64,000 nucleotides of DNA from Hydractinia symbiolongicarpus (Eukaryota > Cnidaria > Hydrozoa > Anthoathecata > Hydractiniidae). The translations under genes and the position numbers were made by a program. This document shows positions 47,985 through 59,418 of this stretch, one piece after another (the stretch's first letter is position 1; every line of letters begins with the position of its first letter). Where the stretch lies: the NCBI RefSeq assembly GCF_029227915.1, contig NC_079879.1:7564001-7628000 (forward strand). The letters run 5' to 3'. The notes under the pieces are model-generated. The model had not been told where the DNA came from. It searched no databases and saw only the letters and a list, made by a program, of their open reading frames with translations.

Positions 47985-49540
47985 TGCATATAAAATTACT
48001 TATCAAACCTTAGTAAACCATAATTCTCTTCTTTGCTAATTGTTCTCCTTTCAAACCTTTACAATCACCTTTTAACTTTACTTTTTTAGAACAAAAGTTG
48101 TTTTGCGGCTTGTATAGCAGGCAAAAAATTTTTGACTCAGTTTTATTTTACATTTTATACAATCTTCATGCAATGTCTTGCGTGAATGTAAAAGCCGGCT
48201 TTCCACTTGTAGAGTGTCCCGCGCAGTACGGATAATTTAAGAGGCCATGTTTGTACACTGCGGAACAGATAACATCACAGCGACATCTGACACTACTAGT
48301 CAGTAATATTAAGACACGACGAAAAGCGTATTACGGAAATGAAAGATTGATATTGGCAGACAGTGAATTAATTTTTGTCTAGAGGAATACTTTGTGTGTT
48401 TGAAAGTTGTATATAACTGACCCGTGGTGCAGCTTAAGATTGGGCAAATCTTTGCTAAAAACATTTTGCTCAGAATCCTTTACAGGCAATGTTTCCGCGT
48501 ACTTATTTTTGCGTTTTGGCAAAAATTATGCCAGCTTTTGGCAGTGCAACGAGAACAACGCGCGTAAAATAATTCGTCTGTTGTCAATTTTTGAAATAAA
48601 ATTATTAAATTAATAGGTGATTCATTTTTTGCTGTGCAGAAATTTATACGAGCTGAAAAACGATACGACAAAGTGTTTCGCCAACTGGAAAGTCGGCTTG
48701 TATAGTTTTTTTGATACTAGTGCCACAAAATGTATGTTAATATGGAAGTTGTAAAATTTATGTAGAAATATAATATCTTTCAAAATTATACTCATATTCT
48801 CTTTCGATATTACCAGTAAATAACCTCTAAATGCTATTCAAAATGTTTGCCATGTCTAACAAACTATTTTTTCGAGATTTTATTCACCGTTTTACAGTAT
48901 GCTTTAATAATAGTTTTACGGATTAAACGCTCAATATATTTTTCAAGGTACTCAATGTGTCCCTACAGGTTTTTGTCAGCCAATTATCACAAAAGTTCGG
49001 GTCTTTTTATTGAAAACATGTACAATAACAAATGTAGAGAATTGTTTTATCTCTACAACAGCTGCACGACAATACGGAGTTTTAGGATGGGTTTCCATTA
49101 AGTAGTGAAACTGTTTCAGAGATCTCTACAACGTTTGTGCAGCAACCATAGGTTTTGAACGTGTTTCCAATAAAGTGTTGGACAACTGTGGATGACTGTT
49201 TACAATTGTTGCTAACAACTTTATGTTGATAGAAACAGACCTTTACCGTTGTTATAGGTCACAGGAACAATTGTATTTTCACACGATACTGGCCCCAGAA
49301 AGAGTAAGTTGATATTTTAGTTGTGTTAGCATAGGTTTTCGAGCTCCTTGTTCACAGTTTTTATATGACAAGTCGCATTTTAAGGCCTAAAACCCTATTA
49401 CAGCCGAGCTTTTTTGGCCTGCGTAACGCAGAGGGGAGGAAGGGGCACACAAAGTGCCCGCTGGTTATAGTTCCCATACTACTTGTGCTGAAGTAATGAA
49501 ACTTGTCAAAGTTGTAAAATGTGTTACAGGTAATAAAAAT
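47985..49540. other. Region between copy B and the akirin 3' end
   Basis: No exon or RNA gene recognised. Short ORFs (for example 48407-48613) lack family resemblance. A GC-richer patch at about 49380-49460 (AACCCTATTACAGCC, GGGGCACACAAAGTGCC) resembles the reverse complement of 51800-51880 and may mark an inverted transposon terminus. Confidence 0.35.
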
Positions 49541-49975
49541 ATGGGAAGACGTCATGGGGATCAGAGATGACGCCACACGTACCTAAGATAGACCATTTAA
49601 CAATAAATTTGAATTTTTCACGCGATACTGAAGCTACAACCTTGATTCTTAGTGCACATGTAGACAGAGTGAAATAATATAACATTACCTTAATGACGTC
49701 ATATCTGCAAGAAAGTTTGCCATTGTAACGATACAAATCAAAGGGTTAGATTTTCTAGAAATATTGACGCTTATGTCATTAAACTTGGTACATATGTAGA
49801 TGATTGCATTTCAAAATATTTAATGTAAGGATAACAATATAACGTCTCCATGATCAAAAATCATTCTGCTATATTAGTACTTCCCTTCAAATCTAGGCTG
49901 CATTTTATCCCTATCCCCGATATCGTTCTTAGCAACCCCTTGGTAAGCACTTGATGACCAACATACTTAGAAAAA
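49540..49975. repeat. Block A of TGACGTCA-containing repeats
   Basis: Units of about 146-150 bp begin near 49547, 49693 and 49841. The first has AGACGTCA at 49547 and TGACGCCA at 49568, 21 bp apart; the second has TGACGTCA at 49693. The block ends with a segment (TCTTAGCAACCCCTTGG, GACCAACATAC) also found at the end of block B. It lies just downstream of the akirin stop codon. Confidence 0.6.
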
Positions 49976-50656
49976 AGCAGTATAGCCAAAAGAGTGACTA
50001 TGGAAAAAAAATAACCAAATATATCTGAAAATGCCATTTTCAGGTTTTATTATATTTTTGTAAATATCATATTTGACACAGTCATAGAAGACAACCTTGT
50101 TAAAACAAATTTTTTATTTCGTATTAATAATAAAGAAAAAATAAATTTAATAAAACCTCGTAAAAAAAGATACAGATCAACACTAACAAATTGCAGACTT
50201 TTGAAACAGCGAAAGGATGCTTCGTTTCAAAATATTTTTGTATTTCGTAAAATCGCATTAAATATGTTATTATCCTAAAGTCTACAGAAAACAAACATTT
50301 TTTTGGGAGAACAAAATTGCGAAGATAGAAGCTCGCGTAAAAAAAACTGCACCGTAAAATATTTTCTCTTTTAAGCACATAGAGAGAGACAGTATCACAT
50401 CACAAATTTCATATCTTTTATTAAACACAATATGCAAAATGCACCGCAAGGCAGTGTTGCGCATGGCACAATCGCGGACATTTTTTGTAAAAACAAAACA
50501 TTCACGAGCCTTGTTCTAACCAAATAAATATATAAAACAGCTAGATGATAAGTATAAATTTCTAAACTAACACATGGCAACTATGCGTCTTAAAATATAA
50601 TTGAAAATATACAAATTAAGATGCTTATATACAAGTTTTTCTTTTAAGTTGGGAAA

Positions 50657-50667
50657 TCAGGATACAT
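50657..50667 (-). CDS. AKIRIN: Akirin terminal coding micro-exon
   Basis: On the minus strand the acceptor CTGTCTTCTCGTTTAG is followed by ATGTATCCTGA. Joined to the single T left by exon 3, whose donor GTAAGT lies at 52200, it encodes Tyr-Val-Ser-stop. This restores the SYVS end typical of akirins, which is strong evidence that the exon is real although only 11 nt are coding. The 3' UTR continues leftwards. Confidence 0.85.
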
Positions 50668-53600
50668 CTAAACGAGAAGACAGATAACTATTAAAACCTG
50701 CAAAAACCAACAGAAAAATATATCCCGTCACAAAGTAAAAATTGTTAATCGATGTGGAAATAAAGATGCATCTTCAAATGCTTTGGAAACTAATTAATAA
50801 CCAAGAAGCCCTACAGCGGTCTGAATCGCGGACACTTCTCTACAACAGACACTTCTCCGGAATAGATGAAGTAAACGTTAAACTCTAACAAAACCTCTAT
50901 GTTTTGGACAGCTTATAACAGACACATCTCTACAGTTACTTTCAAGTCCAAATTTTCTAGCAAGAAACGTGTCTATATTTAAAGTTAAGACTATTCTAAA
51001 AGTTCAAAATTATAAATTTTCTGTTCAAATAAAATTTTTTTGATCAAGTATGTTTTGTTTTTTAACCTTATTATACCAGATTTATAACTTGTCTCAGTTG
51101 GAGAATGTCTTAATACAAACTCAATCCAGGTAAAATATAATTTGATGACGTCATGGGGATTAGAAATGACGTCACACATGTGAAAAATTGTCATTTTCCC
51201 AATTTTTCAGTACGTTTTAATTTCTCGTGTTACTAATGATTCTTGCTGGATTTGTGGATTGAATAGCAAAGTATGTGTTTCACATGAAAAAATAATTTTA
51301 ATGACGTCATTGGGATAAAAAATGACGTCATTTCAGCAAGAAAATTTCTTATTTGAACAATGAAGAAAAAAGACCCGTTCTACCAGAAATATTGATGCCC
51401 ATGCATTAAACTTGGCATATATATAGAACAAGGCATTTAAAGAAAATCGAGGCAAGGAAAACAATATAATGACGTCATTGGTATCCGAAATGACGTCGAT
51501 TTGCTGGATCGATATTTCCTTCAAATCTGGTCCGTTTTTTGTCCCTAGTAACCATATATCACCTTAGCAACACCTTGGTTACCACTTAGTAACCAACATA
51601 CATGTAATAAATATTTATATACCCAATACAACATCTGACATTCTTACTTGAATGTCAACGGTTTTCAAAATTCCAAAAAATTTACCCCGTCCAAAAAATG
51701 CAACACCCCCAGCAAAGTACAAAATTTTTCCAAAAATTTTTTTTTATTAGAAGCCCTAATAAAAGTTAGGAATAGTCCCAAAATTTTAGCATTTATTCAC
51801 ATGTGTATCCAAAGTTATGCCTAGTCAAAGAGTCCGCAGGGACTTTGTGCCACCCCTGAGGTATAATAGGGTTAAATGCATGACATCACATTTTAAATAT
51901 ATATTGTCTTAAGGCTATTTCTTTCAAAGCCAGTTCCTCGACATGCTCACCAGTTAATTGTCTATAGAGACACTCTCATTGTACTAAACACTTGACATTT
52001 AGATTTAAAGTTTTTCTTCGCAAAATTTCACGAATTAGGTCGATTCGCAAATTATCTATAACGTAGGAATTTAATTTCACAAATTGCTATGTCAATTCAA
52101 AAAATTTCTCGGCATGATGATGATCAAGAAAACAATATATGTCAATACAAACACAGAAAGTGTCTGATCCAAAACTATTTAGCGTTAACAAATGACTTAC
52201 AACTACAGGCAGACTGTTGGAATTTTCGCATAATTTGGTCTTGAGTAAATTTGAGGAATGAATCGTATTGCTCTAAATAACAAATTTTTATTTAACTTTA
52301 AACAATCCTAATTTAACCATGAAGTTGCAACGAAAGACAAGCTGGCACCTGATAATAAAATAATGCAACTAAATAACTCACCAGATAGTCTATCATTTAG
52401 TACATGATCATACTCTTCACGCAACTTTTCTTCTCTTTCCTTCCACAATCTTTCACAGAGCAGCACGACTTGTTTCACGCTAAGTGTTGGCTGATCCTTT
52501 CCGCGTGGAGGAGACATTGAGCCAGTTGGCGACATTGAACCTCTTAAGGGAGAATGAAAATTGTAATGGCTACCAAATGAAGATAGAGCTGATGTCGATG
52601 TAGCGCTTTGCATGTTACTTGCAGGTTGAGAACCAGAGTTGTTAGGTGGGGATGGTGGACACGTCAACCTCCTTCTACGCTGTAACCTTCTCCACTCATC
52701 ATGAACATTTCTTGATAATTCATCTTAATACAAAATAAAAATACAAAATTAATACAAAATGATAATACAAAACACTTGCAATAGGAAAGTTACTGAAAAA
52801 TTAATGTAATATTACAAGTATATATATATAAATTTATGACTTTGGCGCTTGATTTTGACAGGGCAAGGAGGGGTCTAAAACCTAAAAGTAGGATTGATTT
52901 TATCATATCCTTTCTTTAATATCAGAAGAATAAAAACATATATGTATATATGTAACTGGCAAATTTAAAAAATTTTTTCCAGAGGCAGTACACCATTTTT
53001 TTTACACATCACCTTCACCCAATTAACGCGTTTTTAAATACTTGTTAATTGCTGCACATGTCAAAGAAATACTTTTTTAATCTGATGTTTCGGAATCTGC
53101 AAGTCTTATCCGTTTGTTGAAACATAACAAAAAATGAGAAAAACAAAAAATTTAAGCATTTATTCTTATTTTCTTAGCCTTGTTCTTTTAAATTGTTCTA
53201 AATAAAATAAAAAGGTCTAACTTAGATCTGAGGAAGTGCTGCTATTTCTTTAGCTATTCTAAACGCCAACATCAGACCAAAAAACAAATTTTTACTGAAG
53301 AAAACATTTAAATTAATATAATCATTTATGTATTTTATGTTTATGTATTTTAAACCTAATTTTATTAGGTTTAAAATACATAAACAATAAAAAACAATAC
53401 AACTTCAATTGTTATAATAACTTCTTATACCTGTGTACAGAAAAGAATTAAAAATACTTATAAACCACAAAGAAACCACATTCAATGTTGTTTTAATAGT
53501 GTTTGTTATGTGTCGATATTTTTGGATTTCATACAATATGGCATATGTTTCAAATTTAAAACATATGCTATCACATGCCTTGTTCTACTTCGTCCACAAG

Positions 53601-56235
53601 CCAAGCAGAACTGAGCTATTTTACAGTAATCCTTCACCCAAACTTTACCCAATACATAATTGTTCTTCCGTGTTAAAATGTATCTCTAAAATGTATTTCT
53701 ATTAAATACTCACTTTCATTAAAATTGCTGACGTGAGATACATTTAAAATGTTTTGCGTAGGTAATGCGTCAACAAAATTTTTTTTGTTTTTCAGCTGGC
53801 AAAAAACTTCGACATTAACCTTCCATTGATCTCCTTAAGACAATGACAAATGGAAATGAAATACAAGTCCCATTGACCTAATTTCCCGATGATGTACTTC
53901 TTAAGTTAATAGTTTTGTCCCATAGAGAGCTCTCCATGTTTTAAGATGAACTGATTAGGAAGTAAGCTGTACACGTGCTATTTACGAACTGAAGGTCAGG
54001 GCATACTTAAGTTGAATATGGCAGAAGTCGCTGGTGACATGCTTTGAAAATGCTTGTCACAGGCACAGTTCAATGCAAAACCGTACAGGAGACTCAATTG
54101 TTGGAGTCTTCGCGGAACATCTCTTCTAAAAAAACGGGGGCAGGGGTGACTTATCACCTGCTGTGTCGTGTGAGAGATAAAACTTCTGGACTTCTTTTTA
54201 ACACGATATACAATTTTTTCGATTATTATTACTAAATATATTTGAGTTCTCTTTCCCCTTTTAAAAAGATTTTTTAAACTTTTTGAAAATGTTTTTTCTT
54301 TTGTTTTATTATATCACGAGAACATTCATCCGAAAGCTGTATTAAGGTACAGGACACCTAACCTCTCCCATGTTCTGGTTATACTTAACTTGGATGGGTG
54401 CGCACTCTTCTCGCAGTATTCTTTGTGACGATGAAAGTCAGAATGACTAGTGGCATAGTTCCATATGGTCTTCTATCTCAGTTAATGCACTAGCCAAGCA
54501 TAACAGTGTCAGCATGAAGGAAAGGGGCCGACTTTAATGTCCTCTATACCTTACATTCTATTCATTTAAATTTCACAACAAAATTATGTCGGCAATTTTT
54601 TTGCTAACTACTATGCTTCAAAAACTCAGCGCTGTTGCTCTCCTTAATGTAATAATTGCATGCCAAAATCATAAGGTAGGCATGCGATACTGATTGCACG
54701 CCTGTATTTGTGTGGGCGTACGTACCATCGCACGAGGTTGCAAATATTATGACCAAGAATAAATACACCTAAATGTCTTGAAAGACACTGATAAAACTTT
54801 CTTTAAAATTATTAGAAGATAGCAGTAAGCACGAGCAAGTTTAACCAGCTCAACTACAGGAAGATTTATCAAAAAAAAATTTGTAGATATTGAAAAACAT
54901 ATATATGGGCGAGTTCAGGAGACTTTTCAAATTAAATTAAAGGTTGTCCGCGGAAACGGCCTGCACTTTGCCGAACACGTCAGGAACATTTCCAAAATGC
55001 AACACCTTGTAACATAAACATGGTGAACGACAGTTGAAAGAATGCGTTTAAAGAGAAAGCAGTTTTATAAATAAAGTTTATATATAAGTTTATTTATCGA
55101 GTAAATCTTATCAAAAATGTTAAAAAAACAGTTATTTTAAGAACTTCGCTATCATAGTTGGTTCATTTTAAGTTTTATACTTTTTTAAATAATTCTTCTA
55201 GAGTCATTTGTGGTGAATCTTTTTTTTCAGGCATTGTTTAATTGTGGCGCCGTAGATAAGTGGTTATAGCTCTGTGCAGGAGACCAGGATTCGATTCCTC
55301 TTGATGGCGATTTAACACTGGCGAGTGAATATTACCAAAGCCCCGGGTTAACCGAAGCCATGTGAGGGAAATAGGGGAGATGGCTCCATGTGTGGGCCGT
55401 TGGATGTTGCTGGGAGTTGTCTAGTACAGGGTGGGCCCTAATTATGTCTGCTTAGCTCAAAATGAGATTTAAATACTCTAGGACTCTCCATCTAAGCCAT
55501 GGTCCCTCCTGGAAATAACAGACAGGGTATATCCCTCGAGATTAGTGAGGCTAGCCATGTAAAATATGCACATTTATCTATTGTTCGGGACTGTGCAGGT
55601 TTTTTCAGGCAATACCTGAATTTTTTTTAAAACGCCGAACTCGCCCTCACTTTTCACGGGGTATGCAGCTTATTGGCACCCACGAACATAAATTTAGAAA
55701 GAAGAAAGAAAAAAAATTATGCTATGTCGGTTTTAGGATATCTGCCTAAGAATGTATTAATTACAAAAAACATACATGTAAGTTTTTCATTACATAGTTC
55801 TCTTTTAAAGAGGGGAGTAAATTTAATAAACAAGACAAGCATAAATAGCAAGAGAACCCCTAGAGTAACCCTGGTTCCATATAATATTCTTACGTGTATT
55901 AGTTGGGCGGCGTTATTGGTCAAAAAATTAAATTATATTCTTATAATATCAATAATATATATAGCTATATTTCTTATTGTATGTATCTTATTGTTATTAT
56001 AGTTTCTTCAAAGCATTTGCCAGCTCGCTAGCTAGCTATAATTTTTGACACAAAAGTACTTACCCCTGCATATTCTTGGAGTTGCTTCTAAAAAGGGTGA
56101 TATAGTACTTGATGGAGAGGCAGATGTAGCCACAACTCCACATCTACGTCTTTTTGGTGATCCAGATAATTGTTCAGGACTATTGCCAGCAAGAAGATCA
56201 AAGTTATGAGGACGCTTTAAAGCTGCACAGGCCAT
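50657..56235 (-). CDS. AKIRIN: Akirin
   Basis: Nuclear protein that links transcription factors such as NF-kappaB and Twist to chromatin remodellers; single family in most invertebrates. Minus-strand coding exons: 56235-56064, 52723-52382, 52272-52201, 50667-50657 (597 nt, 198 aa; human AKIRIN2 is about 203). The N-terminus MACAALKRPHNFD with SPKRRRCG is the family's basic nuclear localisation signal. Exon 2 has DEWRRLQRRRRL, a Ser/Pro-rich middle, and LSVKQVVLLCERLWKEREEK then LREEYDHVLND. Exon 3 has EQYDSFLKFTQDQIMRKF. The final exon of 11 coding nt completes SACSYVS followed by a stop, the conserved akirin C-terminus, behind a good pyrimidine-rich acceptor. Without it, exon 3 would read through to a stop at about 52170, ending CKSFVNAK. 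Intron 1 (3.3 kb) carries a MITE with a nested SINE. Confidence 0.93.
51140..51605. repeat. Block B of TGACGTCA pairs
   Basis: Three units carry paired motifs at 51146/51167, 51302/51323 and 51470/51491 (the last is TGACGTCG). The two members of each pair start exactly 21 bp apart, and the units are 156 and 168 bp apart. The block ends with TTAGCAACACCTTGG and AGTAACCAACATAC, like block A. It lies in akirin intron 3, between the micro-exon and exon 3. Confidence 0.7.
53339..53385. repeat. Perfect 21-bp hairpin in akirin intron 1
   Basis: The left arm GTTTATGTATTTTAAACCTAA (53339-53359) is followed by 5 nt (TTTTA) and then its exact reverse complement (53365-53385). A further copy of ATTTATGTATTTTATGT stands directly to the left. 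It could be a fold-back remnant or a structured intronic RNA. The rest of 52724-54900 shows no exon or other feature I can name. Confidence 0.7.
54907..55680. mobile_element. MITE-like element with GGGCGAGTTC ends, copy 2
   Basis: It starts GGGCGAGTTCAGGAGACTTT and ends CGCCGAACTCGCCC followed by a TGCAGCTTATTGG outer segment, matching 6437-6850 over most of its length: CTTGTAACATA, GTTATTTTAAGAACTTCGCTA, the GTTTTTTCAGGCAATAC part. It is split by a SINE at 55240-55579. It lies in akirin intron 1. Confidence 0.7.
55240..55579 (+). mobile_element. tRNA-derived SINE, copy 2, nested in the MITE
   Basis: GTGGCGCCGTAGATAAGTGG (A box) and GGATTCGATTCC (B box) head the same body as copy 1 (CCCCGGGTTAACCGAAGCC, TGTCTAGTACAG, GGTATATCCCTCGAG, GCTAGCCATGTAAAATATGC) and end with CATTTATCT. 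ATTGTTT before and ATTGTTC after are the probable target duplication. The uninterrupted MITE at 6437-6850 has a single TTATTGTTTGGG at this place. Confidence 0.8.
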
Positions 56236-56762
56236 ATTTACGACTATATCCACAGAACTTGCAAATGCCTCTCGGTAAAAGACGGTTGTTAATAATTTTT
56301 TTGATGCTTGACGGACAAAAAGGAAGACGATTGCGAAGATATTCAAGGAAAGAAGACAAGCGTAGTAACGGCTTCGCTTCTTGTCCGTCACCGTTCCTCT
56401 ACCGCGAATTTACAATCAAAACAATAAAAAATGGCCGATCGTAAATGTAAACCAATCAGCTGTTATCGTAATGATGCATGACGTAAAAAACCGTATTTTT
56501 TTAAAAAAAAGCAGAGGCAGGGGGTTACACCTCCAATCACTGCTGTTTAACAACACAACCATATTGGCGTGTTTTTTCAACCCTATAAAACACATAAACA
56601 ATTTTGTAGTCTAAATTATTTTTTACAATGCAAATTAACAAAAGCACTGGAAAGAATTTATGAGCACAGTTTTATAAAGTCGAAAAAGACCCCCGGCGTT
56701 TTCTTTAAATTCAGGCATTCTTGTACTTCAAATTTGTATTCAAGAACCCAGGCTCAGACGTT
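56236..56762. other. Akirin upstream region
   Basis: Expected to hold the akirin promoter and 5' UTR. Short ORFs on both strands have no family resemblance, and no TATA box or other core element stands out. The stretch ends at the first of two adjoining MITEs. Confidence 0.35.
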
Positions 56763-56941
56763 TTAAGGGGGGGGGGGGGGATTTTCACGAAGCGAATTGA
56801 GCGGCGAATTCGACGGCGAATTATATCTGAGCATGCGCAGTTCGATGCAAAATCAAAACAAACAAAACTGCGCATGCTCAGATACAATTCGCTGTCGAAT
56901 TCGCCGCCTTAATTCGCTTCGTGAACATCCCTTTCTTTTAA
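56763..56941. mobile_element. Short TTAA-flanked palindromic MITE
   Basis: TTAA, a run of 14 G, then ATTTTCACGAAGCGAATTGA and GCGGCGAATTCGACGGCGAA. The second half is the near reverse complement (GAATTCGCCGCC, TTCGCTTCGTGAACATCCC), followed by TTAA at 56938. The inner arms ATCTGAGCATGCGCAG and CTGCGCATGCTCAGAT also pair. No coding capacity. Confidence 0.8.
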
Positions 56942-57232
56942 GGGGGATTTTCACGAAGGGAATTGAACGGCGAATTCGATGGCGAATTCGCTTTTTAATT
57001 TTCACGACAAAATAAATTAGGCGCCAAAGTCATTGTTTACATTAGTTAACCGCGTTCTGATTGGTCAAAAACTAGCAGCGAAACCTTTAGCCGCGAAAAA
57101 GTAGGAACTGTTTCTACTTTTCAGCAAAGCGAATATTTCAATGCAAAATCACAATAAACAAAACTGCGCATGCTCAGATACAATTCGCCGTCGAATTCGC
57201 CGTTCAATTCGCTTCGTGAAAATCCACCTTAA
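56938..57232. mobile_element. TTAA-flanked MITE, longer form, copy 2
   Basis: It begins at the TTAA (56938-56941) that also ends the previous element and finishes at TTAA 57229-57232. The terminal repeats are GGGGGATTTTCACGAAG and its complement. The centre (GCCAAAGTCATTGTTTACAT, CGCGTTCTGATTGGTCAAAA) is shared with 59140-59418 in opposite orientation. Confidence 0.8.
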
Positions 57233-57704
57233 GTGTTGGCTGCAAATAGATCAAAAAATAATTTTCAACGTTCACAGAAGTAAAATCCTCGACCTCTTAC
57301 GCAACCTTGTTACAAGGGTTCTTATTTTATTTAGAGGGATAATCAATTAAAATTAATGCATTATATGCAGTAAAATATATACAAAAAAACTTCTTCTCTC
57401 ATTAAGTTCTGCTGTAACCAAAACAAGGATAACAAGAAGCCCTGGGGGCTCTAAGAATTTCCGCGCGCTACCAAAATATTTGATGAAAACCTGCTAATTC
57501 GTTGTGTTATTGTGCCAAACATTCGAAGGGGCTTGGTGCATGAACCTCTGAAGATAAAGCCCATCAGTGACATTATATCTTACAACAAACGCAAACAAAA
57601 CGAAACGTGTCATAATAAACTCACATTTTAAAAGAAATTGCTAACAAAAAATACAGCCTATCATTCATGGTTGAAAGTCTTGCGATTGAGACGTTTATGG
57701 TCTT

Positions 57705-58468
57705 AAACGGCATTAGTTGACAAAAAATCAAAATTTTGATGTAACCATCATTTTCAGCATACTTTTTTTATTAACTGTGTCAATTTTTGTCGAAAATAAA
57801 GCAGTTTTAATTTTTGGATAAATTTTGGCCTGTGAAATGACATTTAGGTGACAAAAAATCAAACTTTTGTACCATCATCATTTTCAGCATACTTTATTTG
57901 TTAACCGTGCCAGATTTAGCCGAAAATGAAGTGGTTTTAATTTTTGGACCAATTTTGGTCTAAAATGGCATTTAGGTGACAAAAATCAAAATTTTGATGT
58001 CACCATTCATTATGTTCAGCATACTTTTTTTGTTAACTTTGCCAATTTTTGTTGAAAATGAAGTAGTTTTAATTTTTGGACCAATTTTGGCCTAAAATGA
58101 CATTTAAGGTGGCAAAAAACCGAAATTTTGATGTCACCATCATGTTCACCATACTTTTTTTGTTAATTGTGCCAAAATTTGTCAAAAATAAAGTAGTTTT
58201 AATTTTTGGACCAATTTTGGCCTAAAATGACATTTAGGTAACAAGAAATCAAAATTTTGATGTCACCATCATGTTCAGCATACTTTATTTGTTAACTGTT
58301 CCAAATTTTGTTGAAAATAAAGTAGTTCTAATTTTTGGACCAATTTTGGCCTAAAATGACATTTAGGTGACAAAACTCAAAATTAATATGCCACCATTAT
58401 GTTCAGCATACTTTTTTTGTTAACTGTGCCAAATTTTGTCGAAAACAAATACCAATTTTGGCCTGAGG
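57705..58468. repeat. Tandem satellite, about six units of about 127 bp
   Basis: The unit contains CAAAAATCAAAATTTTGATG, CACCATCATGTTCAGCATAC, TTTTTTTGTTAACTGTGCCA, AGTAGTTTTAATTTTTGGAC and CAATTTTGGCCTAAAATGAC. It recurs at about 57721, 57848, 57977, 58110, 58240 and 58369. The last unit is truncated. 57233-57704 to its left shows no recognisable feature. Confidence 0.85.
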
Positions 58469-58720
58469 CGTCAATACTAGACTTCCCAGTAGTTAAGGAG
58501 CTTGGGTACGAAGTTTACATCTGTGACGGACCAACGTGAAATCCCAGGGTCGATTTTTTCTCAAAAAATGCTCCGAAAGAAAAAAACGACGGTTTTAAAG
58601 AATTTCCTACGCCTTCGGGCGCGGAAATTCAATAATTTGGTAGGTTGGGTTGCAGGTTGCTTACCACCACACGTTATTTTAATGATTGGGAAACCACCTA
58701 AAACGACATACAGCTCTAAT

Positions 58721-58925
58721 AGACCTTTCCCGAATTTCCTAATTATGCTAAACTCAATTAAAGAGGTCCATACTAAAAATGATTCTTACCCCTAAGTTTC
58801 TTAGCAAAAGGCAGATCAAATTACCTAATTTCGTTAATATTTCTGTTCGTTAAGTGCCTCAATTGCAAGCTGAAAGTTACGGTCAAACCCTTTAAATAGC
58901 CGAGCTTCCTGAGAATAGCCTCATT
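58721..58925. repeat. Dispersed repeat, copy 2 (AATAGACCTTTCCCGAATTT)
   Basis: Same orientation and content as 29140-29335, including CTAATTATGCTAAACTCAAT and TTCTGTTCGTTAAGTGCCTC. Confidence 0.65.
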
Positions 58926-59139
58926 TTTAAAAAATTATTTTCTTCAATTCTAATTAAAATCCAACTGGAATATTATATTGGTCTAAAAACTTCAGTTTTG
59001 TCATGATAATTTATTATTCTAACTAAATATCCTTATTTGAAGAGCACAGAACCATTATAAATTTCTGGATGACGTCATAATTATTATAATTTATGAAATT
59101 CGGTAAGGTGTATTTCAAAAGGACGTTTTTGAGTCGGTT

Positions 59140-59418
59140 TTAAGGGGGATTTTTTCGAAGCGAATTGAACGGCGAATTCGACGGCAAATTCTATCTGAGC
59201 TTGCGCAGTTTTGTTTGTTATGATTTTGCATCGAAATATTTGCTTCGCTGAAAAGCAGTTCCTACTTTTTCCCGGGCTAAAGGTTTTGCTGCTAGTTTTA
59301 GACCAATCAGAACGCGGTTAAGGAATGTAAACAATGAATTTGGTGTCTAATTTATTTTGTCGTGAAAATTAAAAAGCGAATTTGCCGTTCAATTCGCTTC
59401 GTGAGAATCCTCCTTTAA
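59140..59418. mobile_element. TTAA-flanked MITE, longer form, copy 3
   Basis: TTAA at 59140-59143, GGGGGATTTTTTCGAAGCGA, and at the right GCTTCGTGAGAATCCTCC then TTAA at 59415-59418. The core (ACCAATCAGAACGCGGTTAA, TTCCTACTTTTTCCCGGGCT) is the reverse complement of that in 56938-57232. Confidence 0.8.

Noticed and set aside
49380-51880. A single 2.5-kb transposon bounded by AACCCTATT ends
   Set aside because: The terminal similarity (AACCCTATT-ACA / RC of TATAATAGGGTT and a nearby GGCACA) is short, and the span would include the akirin terminal exon, so two separate repeats are more likely.
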